Shown in pieces: positions 17,202 to 25,775 of a DNA stretch of 64,000 bases (the stretch's first letter is position 1; every line of letters begins with the position of its first letter). The translations under genes and the position numbers were made by a program. The stretch covers positions 20,778 to 84,777 of the forward strand of contig JAEKLQ010000069.1 of assembly GCA_019509785.1 (NCBI GenBank), read 5' to 3'. The notes beneath the pieces were generated by a model. It was given only the letters and a program-made list of their open reading frames with translations, made no database searches and had not been told where the DNA came from. The DNA is from Fibrobacterota bacterium (GTDB lineage Bacteria > Fibrobacterota > Fibrobacteria > UBA11236).

Positions 17202-19506
17202 CGCCCAGATCGACCACATGGGGAAACGCCAAGGTTACCCCCTCGGCGCTGAGCGGCAGACGCACGTAGCGCCGGCGCTTCCAATCCTCCCAGAGGTCCA
17301 GGCTGTTTTCCGAGAGTAGCCACCCATCCTGGCCCCCCAACAAGGCGAACCAATTCCCGTCGGGGTCGGAGAGATCGGAAATGTGGCGGGCCACCGCGCC
17401 GTAGGTGACCGCGTGCGGGCCTGCCGAAACGGGATGCGCGGACTTGTGCACCGTCTGGGCCGAACCATCGGCAGGGGCGTCGTCGAATACGAAGAGGCGA
17501 CCGATGGTAGGTAACGCGCGCAATGGGTGCGCGGGCCGCAACCGGTGCAGGAGGCCCCAGGCGGGGCGCCTGCGCCAGGCGGAATAGGCCTTATCCACGC
17601 CCGCCTCCAGGGCCTCGAGCAACTTGGGGCCGGGCTCCCGCGCCAGCTCTTCTTCCAAAACCCGATAGGCCGCCTCCGAGGCCAGCAGGTATTTGGCCAA
17701 GGCCTTCCCGTACCCGACCTCCAGATGCGGCAAGGCGAAATGGTATAGGATGAGTTGGAAGGCCGCCGCGCCCCGGGAGTTGGATTTGTAATCGCCGTCC
17801 CACTCCGCCAGGCACCGGAGCATCATGGGTAGTCCGCTTTTCCCTCTAGCGGCCCCGCCACCGCGGGAGGCGGAAGTCTGCCCGATGCGCAGTGAAAGCA
17901 GATGGCGCAGCCGATCGCATGAGGATGAATGCACGTCGGCCTGTATGGCCTTGATCCTTTCCAGGCCCAATTCGCGGGTCCCAAGCAGCAAGGCCCGGAT
18001 GCGCTCATGGCGGTCGCCGGGAGGGAAGAGATAACCGATGGGGAAGCCGGTATCGGCCGGCAGGTTGTTGGCCGAGACCACGCATCCATCGGCGGGATCG
18101 AACAAGCCCGGCAAGCCGGCGGAATCGGCCAGGGATCGCCAGGCCCGATCGGAATCGGCGGGGGAAACCAGGAGATCGGCGGGGGCTCCCTGGCGCCGCC
18201 GCGGCAGGCGCACCGCCATCAATTGCCCCACGTGCCCGTCGGCGTCTGCATATACCACGTTCATGCCAGACACCGCGTAGGTGGCGAAGGCGGCGCGGAA
18301 CTCCTCCCAGCCGCGGGATCGGCTGGCGGCCAGGAAGGCGGAGATCTCGTCGCTGGGCGAATGGCCCATCCAGCGCAGGCATATGGGCGGCCCCCGGTAA
18401 CGCGCAAGATACGGTGCGTCGCTGATGACCGGGCCGTAAGCGGTCTCGCGAAGGCGGGCCTCCACGGGAAACCAGCCGCGCACGCGTATGATCTCGCGCC
18501 GCTCGTTGAAGGCGGACGCGGGCAGTCCGCCTGCGTCCACGAGATCGCTGCTGGCGGCGTACATATTGGTCGCGCCCCAGGCCACGCGCGGATTGCGGCC
18601 CAGGCCCACGAAAGGCAAGCCCGGCAGCATCAGCCCGACCACATGGTAAGAGGGCGATTTATACCCCGCCAAAAGCCACATGTTCGGGAACATCACGCTT
18701 AGGTGCGGATCGCTGGCCAACCAAGCCTTGCCGTCGCGCGCGCGCGCCGCGAAGGAATTGCTGCCGCTCCGGATCATGCTGCCCAATAGCCGCGGCAGGT
18801 AGGCGTCCCAGCCTTCCGGCGTGAAACTGGCCGGCGAGGCATAGCCCAGTTCTAGGATGCTGCCCCAGACCGCGCGCCAGGCATGCGCGTCCCGCAGCCC
18901 AAGGATATCCATCCAAAGCACCCAGTTCACGTCGGCGCCGGCGAGGCGGGAAACCAGCAGCACGTCGTCCATGCTCCAATCGCGTACGGGAATGCGCAGC
19001 AGGGTGAACTCCAAGGGACGGCGGCGCATGCCGCGCTGATAGGTATTGACCCCGGCCACGTAGGCCTCGATCCAGGCGCGCGTTCCGGGCGGCAGCGAGG
19101 CGCGCATGCCCTCCAAGGCCTTCCCTAACCCGAGGCTGCGCAGGGAATGATCGAAAGCGACGGCCGAAGGGCCCAACAGTTCGGCCAGGCGGCCCTGGGA
19201 CAGGCGGCGCGTGATCTCCATCTGTCCCAGGCGCAAATGCGCGTGCAGCGCCCCTAAGGCCACGGCCGCGTCCCGATCGGTTTCCGCCTCCACGAACGGG
19301 ATCTGATGATCGTCGAAGCGCACGCGCACAGGCTTTTCCAGGGGCAGCCCCGCGGTCGCGGCGATGAAATCGTCCAGGCGCGCGCGCAAGGAAACGCGCG
19401 GGCCGCGCAGGCGCCGCGGCAGGTCGAGCAAGCGCAGCAAGTGCGGCACGCCGATGACGATCAAGGCGGGAAACAATCTGGCCGCGCCGGCCAGCCATCG
19501 CCTCAA
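17176..19506 (-). CDS. Penicillin-amidase family Ntn hydrolase (acylase)
   Basis: The 776-residue product is an Ntn-fold acylase precursor (family S45: penicillin and acyl-homoserine-lactone acylases). The N terminus has a hydrophobic span (AARLFPALIVIGVPHLLRLL) for export or anchoring. The alpha chain includes VRVRFDDHQIPFVEAET. The autoprocessing site is RSGSNSFAA, with Ser249 as the likely nucleophile. The beta chain has ASDPHLSVMFPNMWLLAGYKSP and VVSANNLPADTG. Start: a TTG at 19506 inside the plsC stop (TTGA) with GGAGG 7 nt upstream; no ATG fits. Its place after two acyltransferases suggests that it cuts an N-acyl amide lipid or a precursor, which is inference. Confidence 0.85.
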   Translation of the reverse strand: MRRWLAGAARLFPALIVIGVPHLLRLLDLPRRLRGPRVSLRARLDDFIAATAGLPLEKPVRVRFDDHQIPFVEAETDRDAAVALGALHAHLRLGQMEITRRLSQGRLAELLGPSAVAFDHSLRSLGLGKALEGMRASLPPGTRAWIEAYVAGVNTYQRGMRRRPLEFTLLRIPVRDWSMDDVLLVSRLAGADVNWVLWMDILGLRDAHAWRAVWGSILELGYASPASFTPEGWDAYLPRLLGSMIRSGSNSFAARARDGKAWLASDPHLSVMFPNMWLLAGYKSPSYHVVGLMLPGLPFVGLGRNPRVAWGATNMYAASSDLVDAGGLPASAFNERREIIRVRGWFPVEARLRETAYGPVISDAPYLARYRGPPICLRWMGHSPSDEISAFLAASRSRGWEEFRAAFATYAVSGMNVVYADADGHVGQLMAVRLPRRRQGAPADLLVSPADSDRAWRSLADSAGLPGLFDPADGCVVSANNLPADTGFPIGYLFPPGDRHERIRALLLGTRELGLERIKAIQADVHSSSCDRLRHLLSLRIGQTSASRGGGAARGKSGLPMMLRCLAEWDGDYKSNSRGAAAFQLILYHFALPHLEVGYGKALAKYLLASEAAYRVLEEELAREPGPKLLEALEAGVDKAYSAWRRRPAWGLLHRLRPAHPLRALPTIGRLFVFDDAPADGSAQTVHKSAHPVSAGPHAVTYGAVARHISDLSDPDGNWFALLGGQDGWLLSENSLDLWEDWKRRRYVRLPLSAEGVTLAFPHVVDLGAARQCSPR

Positions 19507-20348
19507 GCCAATGCCTCCGCCGCGCCCACCGCCCGCAAAGCCGCGGCGGCCCGGTCCGCGAGGGCGCCGGACCCCTCCAGGGCGTCCAGGCGTTCGGCCA
19601 CCGCGGCGCGCAAAGCCGCCGCCAAGGCTTTCCGATCGGGATGGGTGACCGTTTCGGGCGCGAAAGAGAGATCGGCGCGCATGCCCGGCATGCGGAAGAG
19701 CGCCAGGAAATGAGGCAGGAATTCGGCTTCGCCCCACCAGGCCATGCTCAAGGCGGCGGGAGGATGCCCCTCGGGAGCGCGGTAGCGGAGGGCGGCGGCG
19801 TAGACCGGCAGGCCAGCGGCCGCGGGATACGCGAGCAGCGGAGAGCGGAACGGGCCGACCTCGAAACCCGGCGAGCTGGTGCCCTCGGGGAATACGACCA
19901 GGCCGCCGCCGGCGGCGAAATGGCCCGCCACCGAGCGGGACACGCGCTCGGCATCCCGTTGCGAGCCGCGGTCCACGTACAAGGTGCCCGCCAGGTTGGC
20001 CAAGAGCCCTAGGCCCGGCCAGCCCGCCACCTCCTTCTTGGAGACGAAGGTGACGGGGACCTGCGATGCCAGCACGGCGATGTCGAGATAGCCCAAATGA
20101 TTGGCGACGAGATAGCAGGGAGGCCGGGGAGGGCGGCCATGCACGCGCAACTCCACGCCCAGGATCCGCAACACGCCCCGGCTCCACGCCTGCGTGAATT
20201 GGGCCGCCACCGCGGGCCGGGCGGACATGGGAACGGGAATCCGGCGGATCACCCAAGCGACTATGATTATCGCCGACCACGATACGAATGCGGCCAGCCG
20301 GGCCCCCGTTTCGGGAAGGCTCCGGCGGCGCGGGCGCGGGATTTTCAA
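19503..20348 (-). CDS. PlsC-type lysolipid acyltransferase (OlsA-like)
   Basis: This is a membrane-bound 1-acylglycerol-3-phosphate O-acyltransferase family enzyme of 281 residues. After a basic N terminus comes one membrane helix (FVSWSAIIIVAWVI), the catalytic NHLGYLD (HX4D, His84-Asp89), and FPEGTSS as the acyl-acceptor motif. The start is a TTG at 20348 that overlaps the upstream stop as TTGA; downstream ATGs would remove the helix. In ornithine-lipid synthesis an OlsA of this family O-acylates the lyso-ornithine lipid made by OlsB, and here an OlsB-like gene lies immediately upstream and overlaps. Lysophosphatidic acid acylation is the alternative. Confidence 0.85.
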   Translation of the reverse strand: MKIPRPRRRSLPETGARLAAFVSWSAIIIVAWVIRRIPVPMSARPAVAAQFTQAWSRGVLRILGVELRVHGRPPRPPCYLVANHLGYLDIAVLASQVPVTFVSKKEVAGWPGLGLLANLAGTLYVDRGSQRDAERVSRSVAGHFAAGGGLVVFPEGTSSPGFEVGPFRSPLLAYPAAAGLPVYAAALRYRAPEGHPPAALSMAWWGEAEFLPHFLALFRMPGMRADLSFAPETVTHPDRKALAAALRAAVAERLDALEGSGALADRAAAALRAVGAAEALA

Positions 20349-21202
20349 ACCAGCATTTTCCGGTACACGCCCGCGGGCATTTCCTGGGTATCCACCATGA
20401 CCAGGAAATCGATGGTCTTGAAGCGCCGGTCCAGCGCGGGCTCGCCGCATACCAATCCGCCCAGGTTTAAGTAACCCTGGAACAAGCGCGGGATCTCGGG
20501 ACGTACGGCGTCGAGGACGGCGATGGGCCCGGTCTCGCACAGGTATTCGGGCAATGGCAGGGCCCGCAGGGAAGGATGCATCAGATCGAGGGCGGCGAGA
20601 TGGCGGAACAGGGCGATGCCTTCGGCCGGATCCTGGCTGGTGAGCGAGCAGCAGCCGAACAGGTAGCGCTTGCCGTTCCAGTCCATATAGCGCGCCAGGC
20701 CTTTCCAGAGCAATTGCAGAACGCGTCCGTTACGGTGTTCGCGGTGGATGCAGGCGCGTCCGACTTCGACGCAGCGGTTGGTGAATTCCTCCGGGAAGGC
20801 GGAGAGATCGAATTCCTGGGCGGAATAAAAACCCCCGCGCAAGGAAGCCATCGATCCGGTCTGGATGCGATAGGTTCCGACCGCTTGGCCGGTGGAACGG
20901 CGCTCCACCATCAGGTGATGGCATTGCGCGTCGAATTCGTCCACGTCGCGATGGGTGCGGTAAGACGCGTCCAGGCCCTCGTTAAGCTCCAGGTTGTAGA
21001 CCTCGAAGCGCAGTCGGCAGACGGCGTTCAGATCGCGTTGATCCTTCGCGAAGCGGAGCAGGTAATCGCCGGACTCCTGCAGCAAAGGCGGAATGCCGCC
21101 CGCGTTGCAGGGATAGTTCCGGAGCGCTATCGGCAACGCCTCGGGCTCCGCGGGCGCGGAAGCGGGCAAGTCGATGGGCTTTTGCGTCAAGATGGTTTCC
21201 AT
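20345..21202 (-). CDS. OlsB-like GNAT N-acyltransferase (hemolysin family)
   Basis: The 285-residue protein belongs to the hemolysin-like GNAT group (Acetyltransf_5), which includes OlsB, the L-ornithine N-acyltransferase using 3-hydroxyacyl-ACP. Diagnostic segments are VCRLRFEVYNLELNEGLD, DVDEFDAQCHHLMVE, AVGTYRIQ, CVEVGRACIHREHRNG and LLWKGLARYM followed by LFGCCSL. Start: the ATG at 21202 (METILTQKPID) with AAAGGGG 6 nt upstream; a longer in-frame extension looks non-coding. It is the first gene of a tightly overlapping operon with the PlsC-like and acylase genes. Which amine it acylates cannot be told from sequence. Confidence 0.82.
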   Translation of the reverse strand: METILTQKPIDLPASAPAEPEALPIALRNYPCNAGGIPPLLQESGDYLLRFAKDQRDLNAVCRLRFEVYNLELNEGLDASYRTHRDVDEFDAQCHHLMVERRSTGQAVGTYRIQTGSMASLRGGFYSAQEFDLSAFPEEFTNRCVEVGRACIHREHRNGRVLQLLWKGLARYMDWNGKRYLFGCCSLTSQDPAEGIALFRHLAALDLMHPSLRALPLPEYLCETGPIAVLDAVRPEIPRLFQGYLNLGGLVCGEPALDRRFKTIDFLVMVDTQEMPAGVYRKMLV

Positions 21203-21459
21203 GCCAATCCCCTTTCGGTGCTGCGGGCGCCGGTCCGGATCGATTCCGCCGGCGTCGTGGGAAAGGGTACCTGGGCCGGGTTCGGATCTTGTTTCACCCC
21301 GATTGCCGTCTTGTTCAATCCCCTCGACGGAGCAGGCGCAAGAACGGATACGATGGGCGAAATCCTTACTGGAACATTCCGCAAGCGCGCTGAAACGCAT
21401 CGGCAAAGGGAACGCATTGCGGGATACGTATCCTGATTCGAATGGCTCGGAGGTTCCCC

Positions 21460-21906
21460 ATGAGGTTCAGAAGTGGTCTCATCCCGTTTTCCGCCCTGGC
21501 GCTCCTGATTCTGGCGGGCTGCGAACGCGTCCGGATCCGTGAACATGCCTATCCCGATGGAACGCCCAAGTCCCGCGAAGGTTTCGTGATCCGCCACGGC
21601 GATACCCTGCCCCAGGGCCTGCGGACCACTTGGTATCCGAACGGCCAGCGGGAATCGGTGGAAGCCTACGTCGATGGGTATCTCCAAGGTTACTCCCTCC
21701 ATTGGAATCCGAACGGGCGACTGCGGTCGGTGGAACGCTTTTCCGACGGCGAGCGCGACGGCCAGGCCAAGTTCTGGGACGAGGACGGGGGCCTGGTCGC
21801 TTGCTACGACTGCAAGGCCCGCGACTGCCTGCTGGCCTCCTCCCGGAATCCGGAACCGGAGCGGCTGGTGGCCCGTCCCGTCGGTCCTAACGGCGACGGC
21901 CCGTAA
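21460..21906 (+). CDS. Lipoprotein with MORN-like (YwqK-type) repeats
   Basis: The product (148 residues) starts at the ATG at 21460, which has GGAGG 6 nt upstream. It begins MRFRSGLIPFSALALLILAGC, a lipoprotein signal with lipobox LAGC. The mature part has three Y-x-(D/N)-G repeats: HAYPDGTPKSREGF, TWYPNGQRESVEAY and HWNPNGRLRSVERF, as in MORN-variant proteins. These are usually surface or periplasmic lipoproteins of unknown role. It precedes the polyphosphate operon by about 100 nt, and the gap holds a GC-rich hairpin (about 21930-21950), so it is probably transcribed separately. Confidence 0.75.
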   Translation: MRFRSGLIPFSALALLILAGCERVRIREHAYPDGTPKSREGFVIRHGDTLPQGLRTTWYPNGQRESVEAYVDGYLQGYSLHWNPNGRLRSVERFSDGERDGQAKFWDEDGGLVACYDCKARDCLLASSRNPEPERLVARPVGPNGDGP

Positions 21907-22008
21907 AGCTCGTCCCAAAATCGATACCCGGGGGAGGCCCACGGGCCCCCTGAAACCTGGCCGAAACATCCCCCTTTTATCTTTCCCCGCACTTCGGGAG
22001 CTTTTTCC

Positions 22009-24246
22009 ATGTCCCAACATCCCACCCTGTTGCCCGGCGATGCCCGTTACATCGATCGCGATTTCTCATGGCTCGCTTTCAACCGCCGCGTGCTCGCGGA
22101 GGCGCGCGCCGCTGAAAACCCCCTGCTGGAGCGGCTCAAGTTCCTTTCCATCGTAGCCAATAACCTCGATGAATTCTTCGAGGTGCGCGTAGCGGGATTA
22201 TTGCAGAAGGTGGAATCGGGCGTGCCCGTCGACGGAATCGCCGCGCTCGACTGCCGCGAGAAGCTGATGGGCCTTTTGCGGGTGGTGCATGCCATGGTGG
22301 CCCAGCAATACCGGTGCTGGAACGATGAACTGATCCCGGAGCTGCGCGCCAAGGGACTGCACATCTTGGGCCAAGCGGAATTGGGCCCCGCCGATATCTC
22401 CGAGCTGCGGCTCCGCTTCCAACGGGAGATTTACCCCCTCCTCACGCCCATCAAGGTCGATCCCGCGCATCCCTTCCCCTGGGTGCTCAACAAGGCCCTG
22501 TGCCTGGGCGTCTGGCTGGAGGAAGAGGGCCCAGTCGCCCGCGGCGGCCTGGGCGTTGTCGCCATCCCCAGGGCCTTGCCGCGCGTGCTGCCTTTGCCGG
22601 CCCAAGGCAAGGGCCACCGCTACGTATTCATCTACGACGTCATCAAGCTTTTCCTGGGGGAATTGTTCCGCGGTTACCGCATCCGCGGTTGCGCCAGTTT
22701 CCGGGTGACGCGCAACAGCAACCTCTACCTCAACGAGGACGCCAGCAATCTGCTGGAAACGGTGGAGACGGTGGTGCACAATCGCCGCAAGGGCAACGTG
22801 GTCCGCCTGGAGATCGAAGAGGAAACGCCCGCGCGCATTCGCCGCGGCTTGATGGAAACCTTCGACCTGGAGCCGGAACTGGTGTTCAGCGCGCCCGGCC
22901 CCGTCAACCTCAACCGCCTGATGGGCCTGTACCAGATGGCGCCCATGGGCGAATTGAAGTTCCCTCCGCATGTGCCTAAGCCCGTATTCCTGGGCCGCGA
23001 GCCGCAGGACATCTTCGCGCGCCTGCGCGGGCGCGACGTGATGCTCCATCATCCCTTCGAATCCTACGATCCCGTGGTCGAGTTCATCCGCGCCGCCGCC
23101 CGCGATCCCGACGTGCTTTGCATCAAGCAGACCCTCTACCGTACCAGCGCCGAATCGCCCGTCATGTACGCCCTCCTGGAGGCCGCGGAGCAAGGCAAGG
23201 AAGTGACCGCCGTGGTGGAACTGCAAGCCCGCTTCGACGAAAAGTCCAACATCCAATGGGCCCGGCAACTCCAGGACAAGGGCGGCACCGTCGTGTACGG
23301 GCTGGTGGGCCTCAAGACCCATTGCAAGCTGGCGCTGATACTGCGCCGCGAATCCGGCGCGGGCTCGGAGGGCCGCATCCGCGAATACGCCCACGTGGGC
23401 ACGGGCAATTACCATCCCGGCACCGCGCGGCTCTATACCGACCTCAGCCTATTCACCGCCGAACCCACCCTCGTCTCCGACATCGCTTCGGTGTTCAATT
23501 ACCTTACCTCGCATTCCCGTACGCCAACGTTCGCGCGCGCCCTGGTAGGGCCGATCAATTTCCTGGAAGAGACGTTGCGGCTCATCCGGGAGGAAGAGAA
23601 GAACGCCCGCGAAGGCCGGCCCGCGGCCATCGACGCCAAGATGAATGCCCTCATCGATCGCGAAGTCATCGAAGCCCTCTATTCCGCCTCGCAGGCCGGC
23701 GTGCGCATCCGCCTGTTGGTGCGCGGCATTTGCGCCCTGCGGCCCGGGGTGAAGGGCATGAGCGAGAACGTGGAAGTGCGCAGCATCCTGGGTCGGTTCC
23801 TGGAGCATAGCCGCATCTTCCGCTTCGCCAACGGGGGCGACTCCGTCCATTTCATCGGCAGCGGCGATTGGATGACGCGGAATTTGCGCGAGCGGGTGGA
23901 AGTGATCGTACCCATCGCCGATCCGGAGATCAAAGCGCGCCTGGACGAGATCCTGCGCGTGTATTGGGAGGACACCGCCAAAGCCCTGGTGATGCATCCG
24001 GGCGGAGGCTTCGCACGGGTGGCCTCCCGAGATGCCGGTGCGCGCGAGGGCAAAGATCGTTTCGAGGCGCAGGCCTGGCTCATGATGCATCCCGAAAGCC
24101 TGCCCTCGGAAAACCGGGCGGAAGAACGGGCGGAAAAGCACGAGGAAGCGCGGCCGGAAAACCAGCCGCCGGTCCCGGGAATGATCGCCCTGCCCGGCGC
24201 GCAAGGCCTGCCGGAGAGGTCCGCCAAAGCCTATATTGGGTCCTGA
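22009..24246 (+). CDS. ppk: Polyphosphate kinase 1, copy A
   Basis: PPK1 reversibly polymerises the gamma-phosphate of ATP into polyphosphate. The 745-residue protein begins its N domain with YIDRDFSWLAFNRRVL, has the NNLDEFFEVR helix and HPFPWVLNKAL. Its catalytic C domains carry the two active-site histidines in GLKTHCKLAL (about 438) and YAHVGTGNY (about 462). It ends with an extra tail of about 60 residues rich in Glu/Arg/Pro. GGGAG lies 8 nt before the ATG. The stop overlaps sixA (TGATG). A second PPK1 is encoded at 25775-28057 in the same run, sharing long blocks but differing in the termini. Confidence 0.96.
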   Translation: MSQHPTLLPGDARYIDRDFSWLAFNRRVLAEARAAENPLLERLKFLSIVANNLDEFFEVRVAGLLQKVESGVPVDGIAALDCREKLMGLLRVVHAMVAQQYRCWNDELIPELRAKGLHILGQAELGPADISELRLRFQREIYPLLTPIKVDPAHPFPWVLNKALCLGVWLEEEGPVARGGLGVVAIPRALPRVLPLPAQGKGHRYVFIYDVIKLFLGELFRGYRIRGCASFRVTRNSNLYLNEDASNLLETVETVVHNRRKGNVVRLEIEEETPARIRRGLMETFDLEPELVFSAPGPVNLNRLMGLYQMAPMGELKFPPHVPKPVFLGREPQDIFARLRGRDVMLHHPFESYDPVVEFIRAAARDPDVLCIKQTLYRTSAESPVMYALLEAAEQGKEVTAVVELQARFDEKSNIQWARQLQDKGGTVVYGLVGLKTHCKLALILRRESGAGSEGRIREYAHVGTGNYHPGTARLYTDLSLFTAEPTLVSDIASVFNYLTSHSRTPTFARALVGPINFLEETLRLIREEEKNAREGRPAAIDAKMNALIDREVIEALYSASQAGVRIRLLVRGICALRPGVKGMSENVEVRSILGRFLEHSRIFRFANGGDSVHFIGSGDWMTRNLRERVEVIVPIADPEIKARLDEILRVYWEDTAKALVMHPGGGFARVASRDAGAREGKDRFEAQAWLMMHPESLPSENRAEERAEKHEEARPENQPPVPGMIALPGAQGLPERSAKAYIGS

Positions 24247-24752
24247 TGGACCTGCTACTGGTGCGCCATGGCTTGGCGGGCAAAGCCGATCCCGAAGTTT
24301 GGCCGGATGATGATCTGCGCCCTTTGACTCCGAAGGGCCGTAAGGCTTTCAAGGCCGCCGCAAAAGGGTTGAAGCGCGCCGGACCCTTCCCCTCCCTGAT
24401 CCTGACCAGCCCGTCCCTGCGTACGCGCGAGACCGCCGTCATCCTGGCCAAGGTCTTGGGATTGGGCGGACGCAGGCTCAAGGATTGGGACGCCCTGCAT
24501 CACGGACACTCGCCGGAGAAGGCCCTCTCGCTCCTAGCGCGGCAACGGCTGCCGAAGATGGCCGCCTTGGTGGGCCACGAGCCCTGGCTGGGGGAATTCC
24601 TATCGCTCCTGATCTGCGGCCGAGCGGATGCGGGCTTAGGGTTCGAGAAGGGCGGGGCGGCTTGGGTGGAGATCCCGCCGAGTGGAAAAGCCAAAGGGCG
24701 CGGCCGTCTGCATTGGCTGCTGACCCAGGACCAACTCGCGACCTTGGGATGA
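24246..24752 (+). CDS. sixA: SixA-type phosphohistidine phosphatase
   Basis: The 168-residue protein is in the histidine phosphatase superfamily. The RHG motif is at the extreme N terminus (MDLLLVRHGLAGKAD, His8), followed by LILTSPSLRTRETA and VGHEPWLGEF with the second catalytic histidine. This compact layout matches SixA, which removes phosphate from histidine of phosphotransfer proteins. The ATG overlaps the ppk stop by one base, so translation is likely coupled. Its place between polyphosphate kinase (which works through a phosphohistidine) and Ppx hints at a role in polyphosphate metabolism; that is inference. Confidence 0.85.
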   Translation: MDLLLVRHGLAGKADPEVWPDDDLRPLTPKGRKAFKAAAKGLKRAGPFPSLILTSPSLRTRETAVILAKVLGLGGRRLKDWDALHHGHSPEKALSLLARQRLPKMAALVGHEPWLGEFLSLLICGRADAGLGFEKGGAAWVEIPPSGKAKGRGRLHWLLTQDQLATLG

Positions 24753-24803
24753 TGCGATGAAAGGATGCGGGGAAACGCGCGCGCGAATAGGTAGAATGGG
24801 ATC

Positions 24804-25775
24804 ATGCTGATCCGCATCGTCGACATAGGCAGCAACTCGGTCAAATCCTCCGTCTACGCGGTCGAGAAACAGGACCATAAGCTGCTGGCCAAGGACAAGC
24901 TCCCCTTCTCCCTGGGGGAAGAGGTATTCGCGACCGGGAACATCACGGAGTCCGCCCAGGACAAGGTGGCGCGCTTCATTTCCGATCTGCCGGACGCGGT
25001 GGGCGGGGTCAAGGTGCACTTCACTTTCATTCTGGCGACGTCGGCGGTACGCTCGGCGCGCAACAAGGAAGCCTTCGCGCGCCGCGTCGAGGCCAAGACC
25101 GGCACCGCGCTCCGCATCCTCAGCGGCGACGAAGAATCCTTCCTCATCCATATGGGGATCGCCAGCACCGCCGATGCGGGCAATAACGAGATCATCAAGA
25201 CCATCGATATCGGCGGGGGCAGCGCCGAAATCAGCTGGAGCCGCGGCTTCGAGTACCTGGCGGGCCACAGTTTCGATCTGGGCGCCATCCGCCTGGCCCA
25301 GCGCTTCCTGAAGGGGAAGACCTTTTCGCGCGAGAGCTACGAACTCATCTACGAGCACTGCAAGCAGGAATTCAAGACGCGTTACTCCCTGATCGCCCCG
25401 CCGCCTTCGCAACGCGCCTTCGGCAGCTCGGGCAACCTGCGCGCCATCCAGCGCATGGTCCAAAACGTACGCGGCGGCCCTTTCCTCAAGCTCATGCCCG
25501 AAATCACCATCGGCAGCCTGGAGGACGTGGCCGAACTGGCCATGGGCAAATCGGCCCAAGGCCTGCAAAGCCTGTTCGACATTTCCCTGGACCGGGCGCG
25601 CATCATCATGCCGGCCGTAGTGGTGCTGGCCGCCAGCATGCGCTGGTTCGGCATCCCGCGGCTGTCCGTGAGCGAAGCCGGGCTTCGCGAAGGCGCGGCT
25701 TATTGGTGGAGCCGTCACGGGCATCTCAACCTTCCCTTCGAAGCCGCCGCCCACGAGCCGGCGGAGAAACGCTGA
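24804..25775 (+). CDS. ppx: Ppx/GppA-family exopolyphosphatase
   Basis: This is an ASKHA-fold phosphatase of 323 residues, the short Ppx/GppA form without the C-terminal HD domain. The phosphate-binding loops are IVDIGSNSVKSSVY at the start, LATSAVRSARNKEAF, the catalytic-glutamate loop ILSGDEESFLIHMG, and TIDIGGGSAEISW. Ppx removes terminal phosphate from polyphosphate; GppA acts on pppGpp. Flanking by two ppk1 genes favours exopolyphosphatase. It starts 51 nt after sixA, and its stop overlaps the next ppk1 start (TGATG). Confidence 0.92.
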   Translation: MLIRIVDIGSNSVKSSVYAVEKQDHKLLAKDKLPFSLGEEVFATGNITESAQDKVARFISDLPDAVGGVKVHFTFILATSAVRSARNKEAFARRVEAKTGTALRILSGDEESFLIHMGIASTADAGNNEIIKTIDIGGGSAEISWSRGFEYLAGHSFDLGAIRLAQRFLKGKTFSRESYELIYEHCKQEFKTRYSLIAPPPSQRAFGSSGNLRAIQRMVQNVRGGPFLKLMPEITIGSLEDVAELAMGKSAQGLQSLFDISLDRARIIMPAVVVLAASMRWFGIPRLSVSEAGLREGAAYWWSRHGHLNLPFEAAAHEPAEKR

